A DNA stretch of 64,000 bases from Bacillota bacterium (GCA_003343805.1 QAKM01000044.1:35029-99028); one strand, 5' to 3'. Positions 43,282-53,981 are shown, numbered from the stretch's first letter. Notes: generated from the sequence alone by a model not told the origin. Numbers and translations: made by a program.

Positions 43282-44940
43282 ATGCCGCAGGATACATTCA
43301 CCATCCGGCTTCTTGCCAAGGAGCTTGCCTCTTCCCTTCGCGGCGGGCGCATCAACCGCATCAACCAACCGGGGAAAGAGGAACTCTCCCTTTTAATATA
43401 CACGCAAAAAGGCACCTTAAAACTTACCGTCAACGCAAATGCTGCCGATTGCGGCGTTTATTTTACGACGGACAATCCGCCCAACCCCCTCACGGCGCCC
43501 AATTTTTGTATGCTGCTTCGCAAATATCTGCAGGGCGCGGAGATCCTGGGTGTTGAAACGCCTGGGTTTGAGCGCATCCTCATCTTCCGCGTCCTATGCT
43601 TTTCCGACTTTTCGACGGCGGAGCGCGAGCTGCGCGTTGAGATCATGGGCAAGTATTCCAACATCCTCCTGACGGAAAAGGGCATTATTCTGGGAGCGCT
43701 CAAGACGACGACCATCGACGAGAACTGCCGGAGGGCCATTCTGCCGGGCGCCCCCTATCTTCCCCCTGCCCCGCAGGACAAGACCGATCCTTCCGACCTC
43801 TCCGCTCTCCGGGCTCTCCTTTCTCCTCCCCTTCCCGACGATCTTCCCCGGTTTCTCTTTCAGCACGTTGCGGGGCTCGCTCCCTGTACGGCGGAGCAGA
43901 TCGTATCGGGCTATCGGGGCGGCGATCTTGCTCAATATGTGCATGACACCATTTTTTCGGACGAGATCTCTCCCTGCGTCGTGGAAAAGAACGGCGTCCC
44001 CACCGACTTTTTTGCACGCTATGTTCCGGGCGGGATCTCCTTTGAGAGCATCTCGGCGGCGGAACAGTATTTTTATGCAGGGCGTCGTGCCAAGAAGGGC
44101 TTTGACGAGCTGCAGCGCAAGCTCTCCTCCGCCGTCTCTTCGGCGAAGAAAAAACAGGAAAAACGCCTTTCGCAGGTCCTTGAAAAGCGCCGTCAGTGCG
44201 AAGGTATGGAGGAGGACCGCATCAAGGGCGAACTTCTCACCGCCAATCTCTACCGCCTGAAGCAGGGAATGCGCTCGTGCGAACTGGAAAACTACTACGA
44301 CGAGGCGGGCGGGACGGTAAAGATCGCCCTCGACGAGCGGCTCTCCCCCGCTGACAACGCGCAGGCCTATTTCAGGCGTTACCGCAAACAGAAGCGTACG
44401 CTCGAGGTGCTCGGCCCGCAGGAGACGGAGGTGCGTTCCGAGCTCGAATATTCTCTGAGCCTGCTTGCCGCGATCGCCTCGGCCGACCGCATGGACGATC
44501 TCAAATGCCTCGAAGAAGAACTGCAGCTAGCGGGGCTTTTGAAACAGCCCGAACGGCGCAAAAAACAGGCTGTGCCCGAGTACCCCTTCCGCCGCTTTGA
44601 AAAGGACGGATTTGAAGTGCTGGCGGGGCGCAACAATCTGCAGAACGACCGCCTCATCCGCACTTCCTCGCCCGACGACATCTGGCTGCACGCGCAGAAG
44701 TATCACTCCTCCCATGTCGTCATCCGTACCGGGGGGCGCGCCGTTCCCGACGAAGTGCTGCTCTTTGCGGCGGGCATCTGCGCGCGCTATTCGGACGCCA
44801 GACAGGGCGGGCGCATCCCCGTCGACTACTGCCCGATAAGGCAGGTGAAAAAACCGCCCAAGGCAAGGGCCGGCTTTGTCATCTATCATGAATACAAGAC
44901 CATTCTGACCGAGCCCGATACGGACGCGAAAGAGTTATGA
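43282..44940 (+). CDS. rqcH: NFACT protein RqcH (fibronectin-binding family)
   Basis: 552-residue NFACT-family protein. The Bacillus orthologue RqcH adds alanine tails to stalled nascent chains on 50S subunits, marking them for ClpXP. The NFACT-N domain begins at MPQDTFTIRLLAKEL, a coiled-coil middle with KKKQEKRLSQVLEKR spans about 280-440, and the NFACT-R domain has the conserved DIWLHAQKYHSSHVVIRT. The protein is often annotated as fibronectin-binding FbpA, but the cytosolic ribosome role is better supported. It lies next to tig-clpP-clpX, whose protease degrades the tagged products, and its stop overlaps the ATPase gene downstream. Confidence 0.93.
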   Translation: MPQDTFTIRLLAKELASSLRGGRINRINQPGKEELSLLIYTQKGTLKLTVNANAADCGVYFTTDNPPNPLTAPNFCMLLRKYLQGAEILGVETPGFERILIFRVLCFSDFSTAERELRVEIMGKYSNILLTEKGIILGALKTTTIDENCRRAILPGAPYLPPAPQDKTDPSDLSALRALLSPPLPDDLPRFLFQHVAGLAPCTAEQIVSGYRGGDLAQYVHDTIFSDEISPCVVEKNGVPTDFFARYVPGGISFESISAAEQYFYAGRRAKKGFDELQRKLSSAVSSAKKKQEKRLSQVLEKRRQCEGMEEDRIKGELLTANLYRLKQGMRSCELENYYDEAGGTVKIALDERLSPADNAQAYFRRYRKQKRTLEVLGPQETEVRSELEYSLSLLAAIASADRMDDLKCLEEELQLAGLLKQPERRKKQAVPEYPFRRFEKDGFEVLAGRNNLQNDRLIRTSSPDDIWLHAQKYHSSHVVIRTGGRAVPDEVLLFAAGICARYSDARQGGRIPVDYCPIRQVKKPPKARAGFVIYHEYKTILTEPDTDAKEL

Positions 44941-45830
44941 TCTATCTCTCCGAATTTGTCTTTCCCGGCTATGACGAGGAATACAGGGCGCGCCTTGACG
45001 AAAAGCGCACCTGTTTCAATACGATGTACCCCTTCTTCGTACTCTCGTCGCGCGGCCTGGAACGGCTCGACTTTGCGCCCGTCACCATCCTCTATGGCGG
45101 CAACGGTTCGGGCAAGACGACGGCGCTCAACGTCATCGCCGAGGCGCTTTCCCTGAAATGCGACGCCCCTTTCAACCGTTCGAGTTTCTTTGACGACTAT
45201 GTGAAGCTCTGCCGCTTCCGCACCCTCGGGCCGCTGCCCGAAGAGAGCCGCGCCGTTTCGAGCGACGATGTTTTCGATTATATGCTCTCCCTCCGCGCCG
45301 TCAACGAGGGCATCGATGCAAAGCGCGAGGAGCTCTTTGACGAGTACTTTGAAAGGCGAAGGAGTGGTCCCTTCCAGATGCAGTCGCTCGACGACTACGA
45401 TGAACTCAAGAAGGTGACGGATGCGCGTAAAAAGACACTTTCCGGCTATGTTCGAGCCGGCGGGATGGATCGCAATGTGCGCGAACAGTCCAACGGCGAG
45501 AGCGCTTACTTTTACTTTACATCCCGCATTCAAGGGGCGGGGCTCTATCTTCTGGATGAGCCCGAGAACAGCCTCTCCCCGCAGAAGCAGCTCGAACTCA
45601 AACAGTTTTTGGAGGAGGAGGCGCGCTTTTTTGACTGTCAGTTCATCATCGCGACACACTCCCCCTTTCTGCTTTCCCTGCGCGGGGCGAAGATCTACGA
45701 TTTTGACGGCGATCCCGTGGACGTCAAGCGCTGGACGGAGCTTGAGAGCGTGCAGACGTACTTCCGCTTCTTTGAGGAGCACCGCAGTGCGTTTCTGCGC
45801 AGTCGGCCTGTTCCGGACAAAAAAAGCTGA
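44937..45830 (+). CDS. AAA/ABC-type predicted ATPase (COG3910-like)
   Basis: 297-residue soluble ATPase with Walker A GGNGSGKTT (54-62), a degenerate ABC signature NGESAYFYFTSRI, Walker B LYLLDEPENSLSP and a switch histidine in IATHSPFLLS. It resembles small OLD/RecF-like ATPases grouped as COG3910; no function is assigned. There is no membrane partner. The ATG overlaps the rqcH stop by 4 nt (ATGA), so the two are translationally coupled, which may point to a link with ribosome rescue. Confidence 0.82.
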   Translation: MIYLSEFVFPGYDEEYRARLDEKRTCFNTMYPFFVLSSRGLERLDFAPVTILYGGNGSGKTTALNVIAEALSLKCDAPFNRSSFFDDYVKLCRFRTLGPLPEESRAVSSDDVFDYMLSLRAVNEGIDAKREELFDEYFERRRSGPFQMQSLDDYDELKKVTDARKKTLSGYVRAGGMDRNVREQSNGESAYFYFTSRIQGAGLYLLDEPENSLSPQKQLELKQFLEEEARFFDCQFIIATHSPFLLSLRGAKIYDFDGDPVDVKRWTELESVQTYFRFFEEHRSAFLRSRPVPDKKS

Positions 45831-45841
45831 AATACCCAAGA

Positions 45842-45868
45842 GAGCCGCCCGTTTCATACGGGCGGCTC
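45842..45868. terminator. Hairpin between convergent genes at 45.8 kb
   Basis: GAGCCGCCCGT pairs perfectly with ACGGGCGGCTC around TTCAT. T runs are short on both sides, but the 11-bp stem between convergent genes fits a bidirectional terminator. Confidence 0.65.
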
Positions 45869-45887
45869 CTTCCATGGAAAGACAGCA

Positions 45888-46541
45888 TCACTTTTGGCCG
45901 GGCGTGCGGCTCTGCGGATAGAGCGGGAGTTCGAAGAAGCCCGTGCAGACTTCCTGCGAGTACTCCTGTGCGGGCGGGATGGCGCAGTAGCCGTAGCTCG
46001 GCACCAGGATCTCCACCTGCATGGACACTTTCAGGATGACGGTGAGGCAGGCACTCAAAATGAAGGAGTTGGAAGCCGTGTCCCAACGGCCCTCGGGCGA
46101 TACGCACGAGGCGATCGCCGAGACAGTGAACGGCATGACGGATGCGGGCGGCACGAACATCAGGACGTCCTCGTTGAGCACGATGGAGCCGAGCGCCTTG
46201 CCCTCTGCCCCGTTTGCATCGAGATAGACGATCTCGATGGGGATGGTGACTTTGGCCTGGATGCGCGCGTATTGGCCGTCGGGCTGGCGTTCCACGTTGA
46301 GATCGGAGACAATGCCCTCCGACGAAAGCGAACGCGCGCTTAAAAACGTGAGCGGATATGTAGGAGATGCGGGGAGAAAGCTGGCTGGAAGGACGGAGTA
46401 GTTCTCGATCCGCGTCTGGACGATGCCGGCATCGAAGATCTTTTCCGTCTGGATGCACACTTTCTCGCAGAGACCGTTCAGCGGATTGCCCGAGATCGCG
46501 CCGGGGCAATGATCGGATGAAAAGTTGGAGAAAAATGACAT
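45888..46541 (-). CDS. Hypothetical protein, probable spore-coat component
   Basis: 217-residue protein with no signal peptide or membrane helix. The N terminus carries NGLCEKVCIQTEKIFDAG, a cysteine-containing block of the kind found in clostridial SPOCS/coat-associated proteins, and the rest is mostly predicted beta strand with isolated cysteines. I could not assign a named family with certainty. The upstream region has CATACAAT, matching the -10 of mother-cell sporulation sigma factors, which supports a spore-coat role. A good GGAGG site precedes the ATG. A spore role is inference. Confidence 0.6.
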   Translation of the reverse strand: MSFFSNFSSDHCPGAISGNPLNGLCEKVCIQTEKIFDAGIVQTRIENYSVLPASFLPASPTYPLTFLSARSLSSEGIVSDLNVERQPDGQYARIQAKVTIPIEIVYLDANGAEGKALGSIVLNEDVLMFVPPASVMPFTVSAIASCVSPEGRWDTASNSFILSACLTVILKVSMQVEILVPSYGYCAIPPAQEYSQEVCTGFFELPLYPQSRTPGQK

Positions 46542-46579
46542 GAGTTACCTCCGTAAAAGAACCGTTCGGGTTCTGTTTC

Positions 46580-46606
46580 ATTGTATGCCGCGGCATCCTC
46601 CGGCGT
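46580..46606 (-). promoter_or_regulatory. Possible sigma-K/sigma-E promoter
   Basis: Minus strand: AC at 46605-46606, 17 nt, CATACAAT at 46580-46587, 38 nt before the start. CATACAAT fits the -10 of mother-cell sigma factors; the short AC element is the sigma-K -35 form. A palindrome AGAACC-CGAAC-GGTTCT follows just downstream. Confidence 0.45.
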
Positions 46607-46622
46607 GCCTCTTCATTTTTTA

Positions 46623-46664
46623 CCATCGAAAAAGACCTGCTTGATCGCAGGTCTTTTTCGATGG
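46623..46664. terminator. Long perfect hairpin after mscL
   Basis: An 18-bp perfect stem (CCATCGAAAAAGACCTGC and its complement) around TTGATC. A and T runs inside the stem make it an efficient terminator in either direction. The mscL stop lies just at its right edge. Confidence 0.85.
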
Positions 46665-46666
46665 CG

Positions 46667-47185
46667 TTACTCCTTCTGTTCGGGTGCGGGAGCGGCGGCC
46701 GTTTCGCCTTCGGGGAGAGCGGAAGCGGTCGCGTTCTGAGCGGCCTCTTTCTCGGCTTTGCGCTTTGCCTCGGCTTCCGCAAGAGCTGCCTTGGCCTCTT
46801 CCCGCAGCTTGCTGACCTTCATGACAGCCTTGATGATCAGGAACAGGACCAGCGCGGTGAGCAGGAAGTTGATGATCGCATTGATGCAGGTACCCCAATC
46901 GATGTAGATGGAGTTCGCAAGGTCGATGATCTGTGCGCCCGTCTCGTCCGTCGTATATGCCGTCGAGAGGAACGTGTAGATGCCGGTCAGGGAATCTGCC
47001 CCGAAGATGAGGGCCAGGATCTTGTTGATGATGGGCTTTAAGATATTATTGCAGAGGGCATTGACGATCGCCGTGAATGCGCCGCCGATGATGATGCCGA
47101 CTGCCATGTCGAGGATATTTCCGCGGGCGATGAACTCACGAAATTCCTTCCAGAAGCCCTTTTTCTCTTGCTTTTCTTCTGCCAT
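46667..47185 (-). CDS. mscL: Large-conductance mechanosensitive channel
   Basis: 172-residue MscL, a homopentameric channel that opens under membrane tension to release solutes during osmotic downshock. Helix 1 contains the conserved FIARGNILDMAVGIIIGGAF. A periplasmic loop of about 40 residues follows, then helix 2 (CINAIINFLLTALVLFLII). The cytoplasmic bundle is extended by an Ala/Glu/Lys-rich tail of about 45 residues (KAALAEAEAKRKAEKEAA). AGGAG precedes the ATG. Confidence 0.95.
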   Translation of the reverse strand: MAEEKQEKKGFWKEFREFIARGNILDMAVGIIIGGAFTAIVNALCNNILKPIINKILALIFGADSLTGIYTFLSTAYTTDETGAQIIDLANSIYIDWGTCINAIINFLLTALVLFLIIKAVMKVSKLREEAKAALAEAEAKRKAEKEAAQNATASALPEGETAAAPAPEQKE

Positions 47186-47207
47186 AATGTTACACTCCTA
47201 ATTTTAT

Positions 47208-48686
47208 TTATCTGTATTTGCGGATGAGGTGTTTGAGCCGTCCGAATACGTTTGCGGAGGGTAGTTTTTTCAGGCGCCAGCACCAGTTTCCGTCGTTTGT
47301 GCCGGGATGATTCATGCGGCAGGCGTTGTCCAGCCCCATCAGATCCTGTACGGGGACAACGGCAAGGTCGGCAGGGGAGGCCATCGCGATCTCCGTGAAC
47401 GTTTTTGCAAAGCGTTCGGGCGTCTGTCCGATGCGGATATTCATGCCGACGAGGTCAAGTTCTTTTGCAACGCGCGAGCGGAGCAGGAGGAATTCCTCGG
47501 CCGTCAGAGACTTGACGTAGCCCGCCACGGTATCGTTGTCGTGCGTGCCCGTGTAGCAGACGCTGTTTTCGTGGATGTTGTGGGGCAAAAAGGCATTGTC
47601 CTCGTCGCCGTCAAAGGCGAACAGAAGTACCTTCATGCCAGGGAGCCCCGTCCGACGGATGAGCGAGCGCACGCCGTCATCCATTTCACCGAGGTCCTCT
47701 GCAATGATGCGGGAGAGGTCGACTCCTTCAAAGAGTTCGTCCTTGGGGCCGTCCTGCCATGCGCCGTTGACGGCGGTCTCCTCGCCGGCGTCGATCTCGT
47801 AATAGCGGTCGAGGCCGCGGAAATGGTCGATGCGCACCAGATCATACGTCTTGAGTGCCTGTGCGAGGCGCGCGCGCCACCACCTGTAATCTTCTTTTTT
47901 GTGCGCTGCCCAGTCGAACACGGGATTGCCCCAGAGCTGCCCTGTCTCCGAGAAATAGTCGGGCGGGACGCCTGCGACTTTGGCGGGCTTGAGCTCCCCG
48001 TCCAGCTTGAAGAGCTCGGGATGCGCCCAGACATCCGCACTGTCGTATGCGACGTAGAGCGGGATATCCCCGATGATGCGGATGCCGAGGGAGTTGCAGT
48101 ATTCCTTGAGTGCCTTCCATTGAAGATCGAACTCATACTGCAGGAACTGCCAGAAGAGATACTCTTCGTGATAGTCCGTTCTCAGCTTTTCCAGCGCCTG
48201 GGGCTCACGGCGGCGGATGCCCTCTTCCCAATCGCAGAAACTTCCGCCGAACACCGTCTTTGCGGTCATGAAGAGTGCATAATCTTCATGCGTACCCTCA
48301 TCGACATAGGCGCGGAACTCAGCGCTGTCGAAGAAGAAGCGGGAATATGCCGTGCGCAGCGTCTGATAGCGCTCCGTGTAGAGCGCGCCGTAATCTACGT
48401 CCCCTTTGCGGCGCAGGGGCTTGAGCTCCTTCTTCGTGAGGAGCCCCTGCCCTTCCAGCAAGTCCAGATCGATAAAGTAGGGATTGCCTGAACTGCACGA
48501 CACGGACTGATAGGGAGAGTCGCCGTAGCCCGTCTGAACAAGGGGCAGGATCTGCCAATAGCGGACGCCCGCGCGGGCAAGGCGCTTGGCAAAGCGGTAT
48601 GCCTCCTTCCCGAGAGAGCCGATCCCGTACTTCCCGGGGAGCGAAGAGATGTGCAGGAGTATCCCTGCCGATCGTGTGTTATCCAT
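47208..48686 (-). CDS. malQ: 4-alpha-glucanotransferase
   Basis: 492-residue GH77 amylomaltase/disproportionating enzyme. It transfers maltodextrin segments between chains and, with GlgP and the GH13 enzyme, helps recycle short glucans from glycogen. Family motifs are AGILLHISSLPGKYGIGSLG at the start, the nucleophile in VRIDHFRGLDRYYEI, the acid/base region EDLGEM and THDNDTVAGY near the C terminus. GAAGG precedes the ATG. The gene is 25 kb from the glg operon on the opposite strand. Confidence 0.95.
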   Translation of the reverse strand: MDNTRSAGILLHISSLPGKYGIGSLGKEAYRFAKRLARAGVRYWQILPLVQTGYGDSPYQSVSCSSGNPYFIDLDLLEGQGLLTKKELKPLRRKGDVDYGALYTERYQTLRTAYSRFFFDSAEFRAYVDEGTHEDYALFMTAKTVFGGSFCDWEEGIRRREPQALEKLRTDYHEEYLFWQFLQYEFDLQWKALKEYCNSLGIRIIGDIPLYVAYDSADVWAHPELFKLDGELKPAKVAGVPPDYFSETGQLWGNPVFDWAAHKKEDYRWWRARLAQALKTYDLVRIDHFRGLDRYYEIDAGEETAVNGAWQDGPKDELFEGVDLSRIIAEDLGEMDDGVRSLIRRTGLPGMKVLLFAFDGDEDNAFLPHNIHENSVCYTGTHDNDTVAGYVKSLTAEEFLLLRSRVAKELDLVGMNIRIGQTPERFAKTFTEIAMASPADLAVVPVQDLMGLDNACRMNHPGTNDGNWCWRLKKLPSANVFGRLKHLIRKYR

Positions 48687-48701
48687 CCTGTTACCTTCTT
48701 T

Positions 48702-49898
48702 TTACATGGACGAGAGGAGTGCCTCCAGACGGCGGCAGGCCTCGCGCGTGTTCTCTTCCGTTCCGAATGCCGTCAGGCGGAAATAGCCCTCTCCGTTCCT
48801 GCCGAAGCCGCTGCCCGGGGTCCCGACGACGTTGGCTTTTTCGAGGAGCAGATCGAAGAATGCCCAACTATCCATGCCGTTCGGGCATCTGAGCCAGATA
48901 TAGGGCGAGTGTTTGCCGCCCGTGTACCAGATGCCGAGGCGGTCCATGCAGTCGGCAATGATCTTGGCGTTGTTCCTGTAATAGTCGAGATTCGCGCGGA
49001 TCTGCTTCTCCCCCTCTTCGCTGAACACGGCCGCCGCCCCCATCTGCGTGATGTAAGAGACGCCGTTGAACTTGGTGGACTGCCGCCTTGCCCACATCCG
49101 GTTGAGGCTGTGTCCGCCGCGCACAAGCGCCGTAGGAACGATAGTATAGCCGCAGCGCACGCCCGTGAATCCTGCCGTCTTGCTGTACGAGCAGATCTCA
49201 ATGGCGCACTCTTTAGCTCCCTCGACCTGATAGATGCTGCGGGCAAGCGTCTCGTCCTGAATGAAGTACTCATAAGCGGCATCGTAGAGAAGGATGGCGT
49301 CATGCTTCTTTGCATAGTCCACCCACGCCTTGAGCTGCTCTTTGGAGTAGGCCGCGCCCGTGGGATTGTTGGGTGAGCAGAGATAGACAAGGTCGGCGTG
49401 AACGTTGTCGTCGGGCATGGGCAGGAAGCCGTTCCCTTCATTCGCATCCGAATAGATGACCTTCCGGCCCGACATCACGTTGGCATCCACATAGGCGGGA
49501 TAGACGGGATCGGGGATGAGCGCCACGGTGTCATCCGCAAACAGTTCCAGGATGTTGCCGAGATCGGACTTCGCGCCGTCGGAGATGAACACTTCCTCCG
49601 TTTCGAGCGAGACGCCCTTTCTTGCATAGCTCCCCTTGATGCTCTCGATGAGGGCGCCGTAGCCGTAGCAGGTCTGGTCCGGCCCGTAGCCGTGGAAGGT
49701 CTCCTTGCGGCTCATGTCATCGACGGCCTTGTGCATCGCTTCGATGACGGCGGGTGCGAGCGGCCGCGTGACGTCGCCGATGCTGAGGCGGATGACATCC
49801 TTTTCGGGGTGCGCCTTCTTGTATTCCGCCGTCTTTCTGCCGACGGTCGCAAAGAGATAGCTGTCTTTGAGTTCAAAGTAATGTTCGTTGAGTTTCAT
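48702..49898 (-). CDS. dapL: LL-diaminopimelate aminotransferase
   Basis: 398-residue class I/II PLP aminotransferase that converts tetrahydrodipicolinate directly to LL-diaminopimelate with glutamate as donor. The PLP lysine is in CSYSKTAGFTGVRCGY. The family-specific start MKLNEHYFELKDSYLFATV and the segment GYGPDQTCYGYGAL distinguish it from other aminotransferases. No clear ribosome-binding site precedes the ATG, which is 5 nt downstream of the pyrG stop, so translation may be coupled to pyrG. dapF is two genes upstream in the same direction. Confidence 0.95.
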   Translation of the reverse strand: MKLNEHYFELKDSYLFATVGRKTAEYKKAHPEKDVIRLSIGDVTRPLAPAVIEAMHKAVDDMSRKETFHGYGPDQTCYGYGALIESIKGSYARKGVSLETEEVFISDGAKSDLGNILELFADDTVALIPDPVYPAYVDANVMSGRKVIYSDANEGNGFLPMPDDNVHADLVYLCSPNNPTGAAYSKEQLKAWVDYAKKHDAILLYDAAYEYFIQDETLARSIYQVEGAKECAIEICSYSKTAGFTGVRCGYTIVPTALVRGGHSLNRMWARRQSTKFNGVSYITQMGAAAVFSEEGEKQIRANLDYYRNNAKIIADCMDRLGIWYTGGKHSPYIWLRCPNGMDSWAFFDLLLEKANVVGTPGSGFGRNGEGYFRLTAFGTEENTREACRRLEALLSSM

Positions 49899-49903
49899 GG
49901 TCG

Positions 49904-51508
<1,605 letters not shown>

Positions 51509-51552
51509 CTGTCCTTCCTTTTGTGTTTTTTCTCAGATCGTGTTGTTTGATT

Positions 51553-52386
51553 TCAGATTTGGATGTCGCCCGTGAAGCTGAATGCCGCGGGGCCCGTCAT
51601 GAGGACGGTCTCCCCCGTGTAGACGATGGTAAGATCCCCTCCGCGAAGGTGCACGAGGATGTCCTTCCCCATATCGGCATGGCCGTTGAGAACGGCCGCG
51701 ACCGCGACGGCGCACGCACCCGTGCCGCACGCCCACGTCTCTCCGCTGCCGCGTTCCCAGACGCGCATTTTCAGCTCGTTGCGGGCGAGTACTTCCACAA
51801 ATTCGGTGTTGACGCTCTCAGGGAAGGCTTCGTGGTGTTCAAATGCGGGGCCGATCTGTTCGAGCGCGAGCGCATACGGATCGCCTCCGAACACGACGCA
51901 GTGCGGATTGCCCATGGAGACTGCGGTGACGCGGTATTCCTTCCCTTTGACCGTGAGCGGAACATCGACCGCCTTCTCCCCTTCCAATTTTGCGGGAATA
52001 CGGGAAGGCGTGAGTTCGGGCGCGCCCATATCCACGGTAACGGAGTTTACTTTCCCGTCCTCCGTGTGCATTTTCAGCGTCTTGATGCCGCTCAAAGTCT
52101 CGACAGTGATGGTATCTTTGCGGATGCCCTTGATCTCGTAGAGGAACTTGCCGACGCAGCGGATGCCGTTGCCGCACATCTTTCCCTCGCTGCCGTCTGC
52201 GTTGAACATCCGCATTTTGCCGTCTGCGACATCGCTTCTGCACACGAGGATGACGCCGTCCCCGCCGATGGAAAAATGACGGTCGGAGAGTTTGACTGCA
52301 AGCGCTGCAGGATCTTCCGGCATAGATTCAAAGCAATCGAAATAGATATAGTCGTTGCCGATGCCGTGCATCTTGTAAAATTTCAT
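51553..52386 (-). CDS. dapF: Diaminopimelate epimerase
   Basis: 277-residue PLP-independent epimerase that interconverts LL- and meso-diaminopimelate. The two catalytic cysteines are in KMCGNGIRC and ETWACGTGACA. The family start MKFYKMHGIGNDY is at ATG 52386; a longer open frame reaching into purA is rejected. There is no Shine-Dalgarno sequence before this ATG, and a GC hairpin lies 20-40 nt upstream, so translation may depend on upstream ribosomes or be inefficient. Cotranscribed with purA, pyrG and dapL. Confidence 0.95.
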   Translation of the reverse strand: MKFYKMHGIGNDYIYFDCFESMPEDPAALAVKLSDRHFSIGGDGVILVCRSDVADGKMRMFNADGSEGKMCGNGIRCVGKFLYEIKGIRKDTITVETLSGIKTLKMHTEDGKVNSVTVDMGAPELTPSRIPAKLEGEKAVDVPLTVKGKEYRVTAVSMGNPHCVVFGGDPYALALEQIGPAFEHHEAFPESVNTEFVEVLARNELKMRVWERGSGETWACGTGACAVAVAAVLNGHADMGKDILVHLRGGDLTIVYTGETVLMTGPAAFSFTGDIQI

Positions 52387-52405
52387 GGCGTTATCGATTG
52401 CCGAT

Positions 52406-52428
52406 GCCCGCGGGCGTTGCCTGCGGGC
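52406..52428 (-). terminator. GC hairpin between purA and dapF
   Basis: Minus strand: GCCCGC and GCGGGC pair around 11 nt. There is no T tract, so it could be a weak terminator or a processing or stability element rather than a full stop. Confidence 0.4.
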
Positions 52429-52439
52429 TCGGGGAAATG

Positions 52440-53714
52440 TTATTTGAGTTTGATGACGGCGTCGCGCTCTGCGCCGACGGCGACATAGGTGATGTTGCAG
52501 CTGCACTTGTCCTCGATGTACTTAATGTAATCGAGGGCTTCCTTGGGCAGCTCCTCCTTCTTGCGGCACTTGGAAATGTCACAGTGCCAGCCCTTGACCT
52601 TTTCAAAGACGGGCTTGCAGCGGTTAAGCGCATCGGGATAAGGGAAATCGTGGATGATCTTGCCGTCCAGCTCGTATGCCGTGCAGACTTCGATCTCATC
52701 GTAGACGGAGAGGATGTCGAGCTTGGTGAGGACGATCTCGTCCGCGCCCTGGCAGCGGATGCCGTAGGCGGATGCGACGACGTCGAAGGGCCCCACTCTT
52801 CTGGGACGGCCCGTCGCTGCGCCGTATTCCCCGCCCGCAGCTCTCAGCTTTTCTGCGGGTTCGCCGAAGTATTCCGCCGTGAAGGGGCCCTCGCCCACGC
52901 AGGAGGAGTACGCCTTCATGATGCCGATGGATTTGTCGAGCTTCAGATTGGGAACGCCCGCGCCGATGGGAGCGTATGCTGCGATCGTCGAAGAGCTCGA
53001 CGTATAGGGATAGATGCCGAAGTCGATGTCGCGGAGGGCGCCGAGCTGCGCCTCGAACATGATCTTCTTGCCCTCTTTGTTGGCGTTATTGAGGTAGAGA
53101 CCCACGTCGCAGATGTAATCTTTGAGGGGTTCGCCGTACGTCTTTAAATAGTCGATGGTCTCCTCCGTCGTGATGGGCTCGTGATGATAGCCGCCCGCGA
53201 CCGTGAGGTTCTTCCATTCGACGATGTCCTTGACGCGCGCATACATGAGGTCGGTATGCAGGAGCTCGCCCATGCGGAATGCCTTTTTCATGTACTTGTC
53301 TGCATAGACGGGCGCAATGCCGCGGCGGGTGGAACCGAACTTCTTGTCGGCAAGGCGTTCCTCTTCGATGCAGTCCATAAGGACGTGATAGGGCATGGTG
53401 ATGATCGCCCTGTCGCTTATTTTGAGGTTTTCGGGGCCGATCTTGACGCCCTTCTCGCGAAGGCGGCCCATCTCTTCGGTGAGATGCTTGATGTCGATGA
53501 CCATGCCGGGGCCGAGCACGTTGACGACGTCCTCGCGCAGGATGCCCGAGGGCAGCAGATTGAGGATGAACTTTCCCCTCTCGTTGATGACGGTGTGGCC
53601 CGCGTTGTTCCCGCCCTGATAGCGGCAGACGATGTCGTATCCTTCGGAAAGGAAGTCGACCATCTTCCCCTTTCCTTCGTCGCCCCAGTTGATCCCGCAA
53701 ATGGATGTCAGCAT
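52440..53714 (-). CDS. purA: Adenylosuccinate synthetase
   Basis: 424-residue GTP-dependent enzyme joining IMP and aspartate to adenylosuccinate. The P-loop GDEGKGK is near residue 11, NNAGHT follows near 37, and the GTP base-recognition loop is close to the C terminus (TYVAVGAERD). Start at ATG 53714 behind GGGAGGA; a longer open frame of 61 residues crosses the promoter and is rejected. First gene of purA-dapF-pyrG-dapL, with its own promoter. Confidence 0.96.
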   Translation of the reverse strand: MLTSICGINWGDEGKGKMVDFLSEGYDIVCRYQGGNNAGHTVINERGKFILNLLPSGILREDVVNVLGPGMVIDIKHLTEEMGRLREKGVKIGPENLKISDRAIITMPYHVLMDCIEEERLADKKFGSTRRGIAPVYADKYMKKAFRMGELLHTDLMYARVKDIVEWKNLTVAGGYHHEPITTEETIDYLKTYGEPLKDYICDVGLYLNNANKEGKKIMFEAQLGALRDIDFGIYPYTSSSSTIAAYAPIGAGVPNLKLDKSIGIMKAYSSCVGEGPFTAEYFGEPAEKLRAAGGEYGAATGRPRRVGPFDVVASAYGIRCQGADEIVLTKLDILSVYDEIEVCTAYELDGKIIHDFPYPDALNRCKPVFEKVKGWHCDISKCRKKEELPKEALDYIKYIEDKCSCNITYVAVGAERDAVIKLK

Positions 53715-53771
53715 TTGTTTTCCTCCCAAAGCCCGCATTGCACATAGTCGGGCATTATCAAAATACATTCC

Positions 53772-53801
53772 ATTATACAATGGAGGGTGCGGCGGTGTCA
53801 A
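53772..53801 (-). promoter_or_regulatory. Promoter of purA
   Basis: Minus strand: TTGACA (53796-53801), 18 nt, TATAAT (53772-53777). The 58-nt leader carries no recognised purine riboswitch. Confidence 0.78.
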
Positions 53802-53925
53802 GCGAACGAACGGCGTTTTCCCGCTCAAAAAGTAAAAGGCGGGCAAAAGAGCGGTTTTCAAGAAGAGAGAAAGAAGGTATCTGTCATAGTTTACCATTTT
53901 GTTGCATATTTTTTACAAATAGAGG

Positions 53926-53954
53926 TTGACTTTTGGGGCGGGGAAGCGTAAAAT
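53926..53954 (+). promoter_or_regulatory. Promoter of the Nudix gene
   Basis: TTGACT (53926-53931), 17 nt, TAAAAT (53949-53954), 28 nt before the ATG with a GGAGGAAAG site. Confidence 0.68.
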
Positions 53955-53981
53955 AGAGAGAAAAAAATCGGGAGGAAAGAG

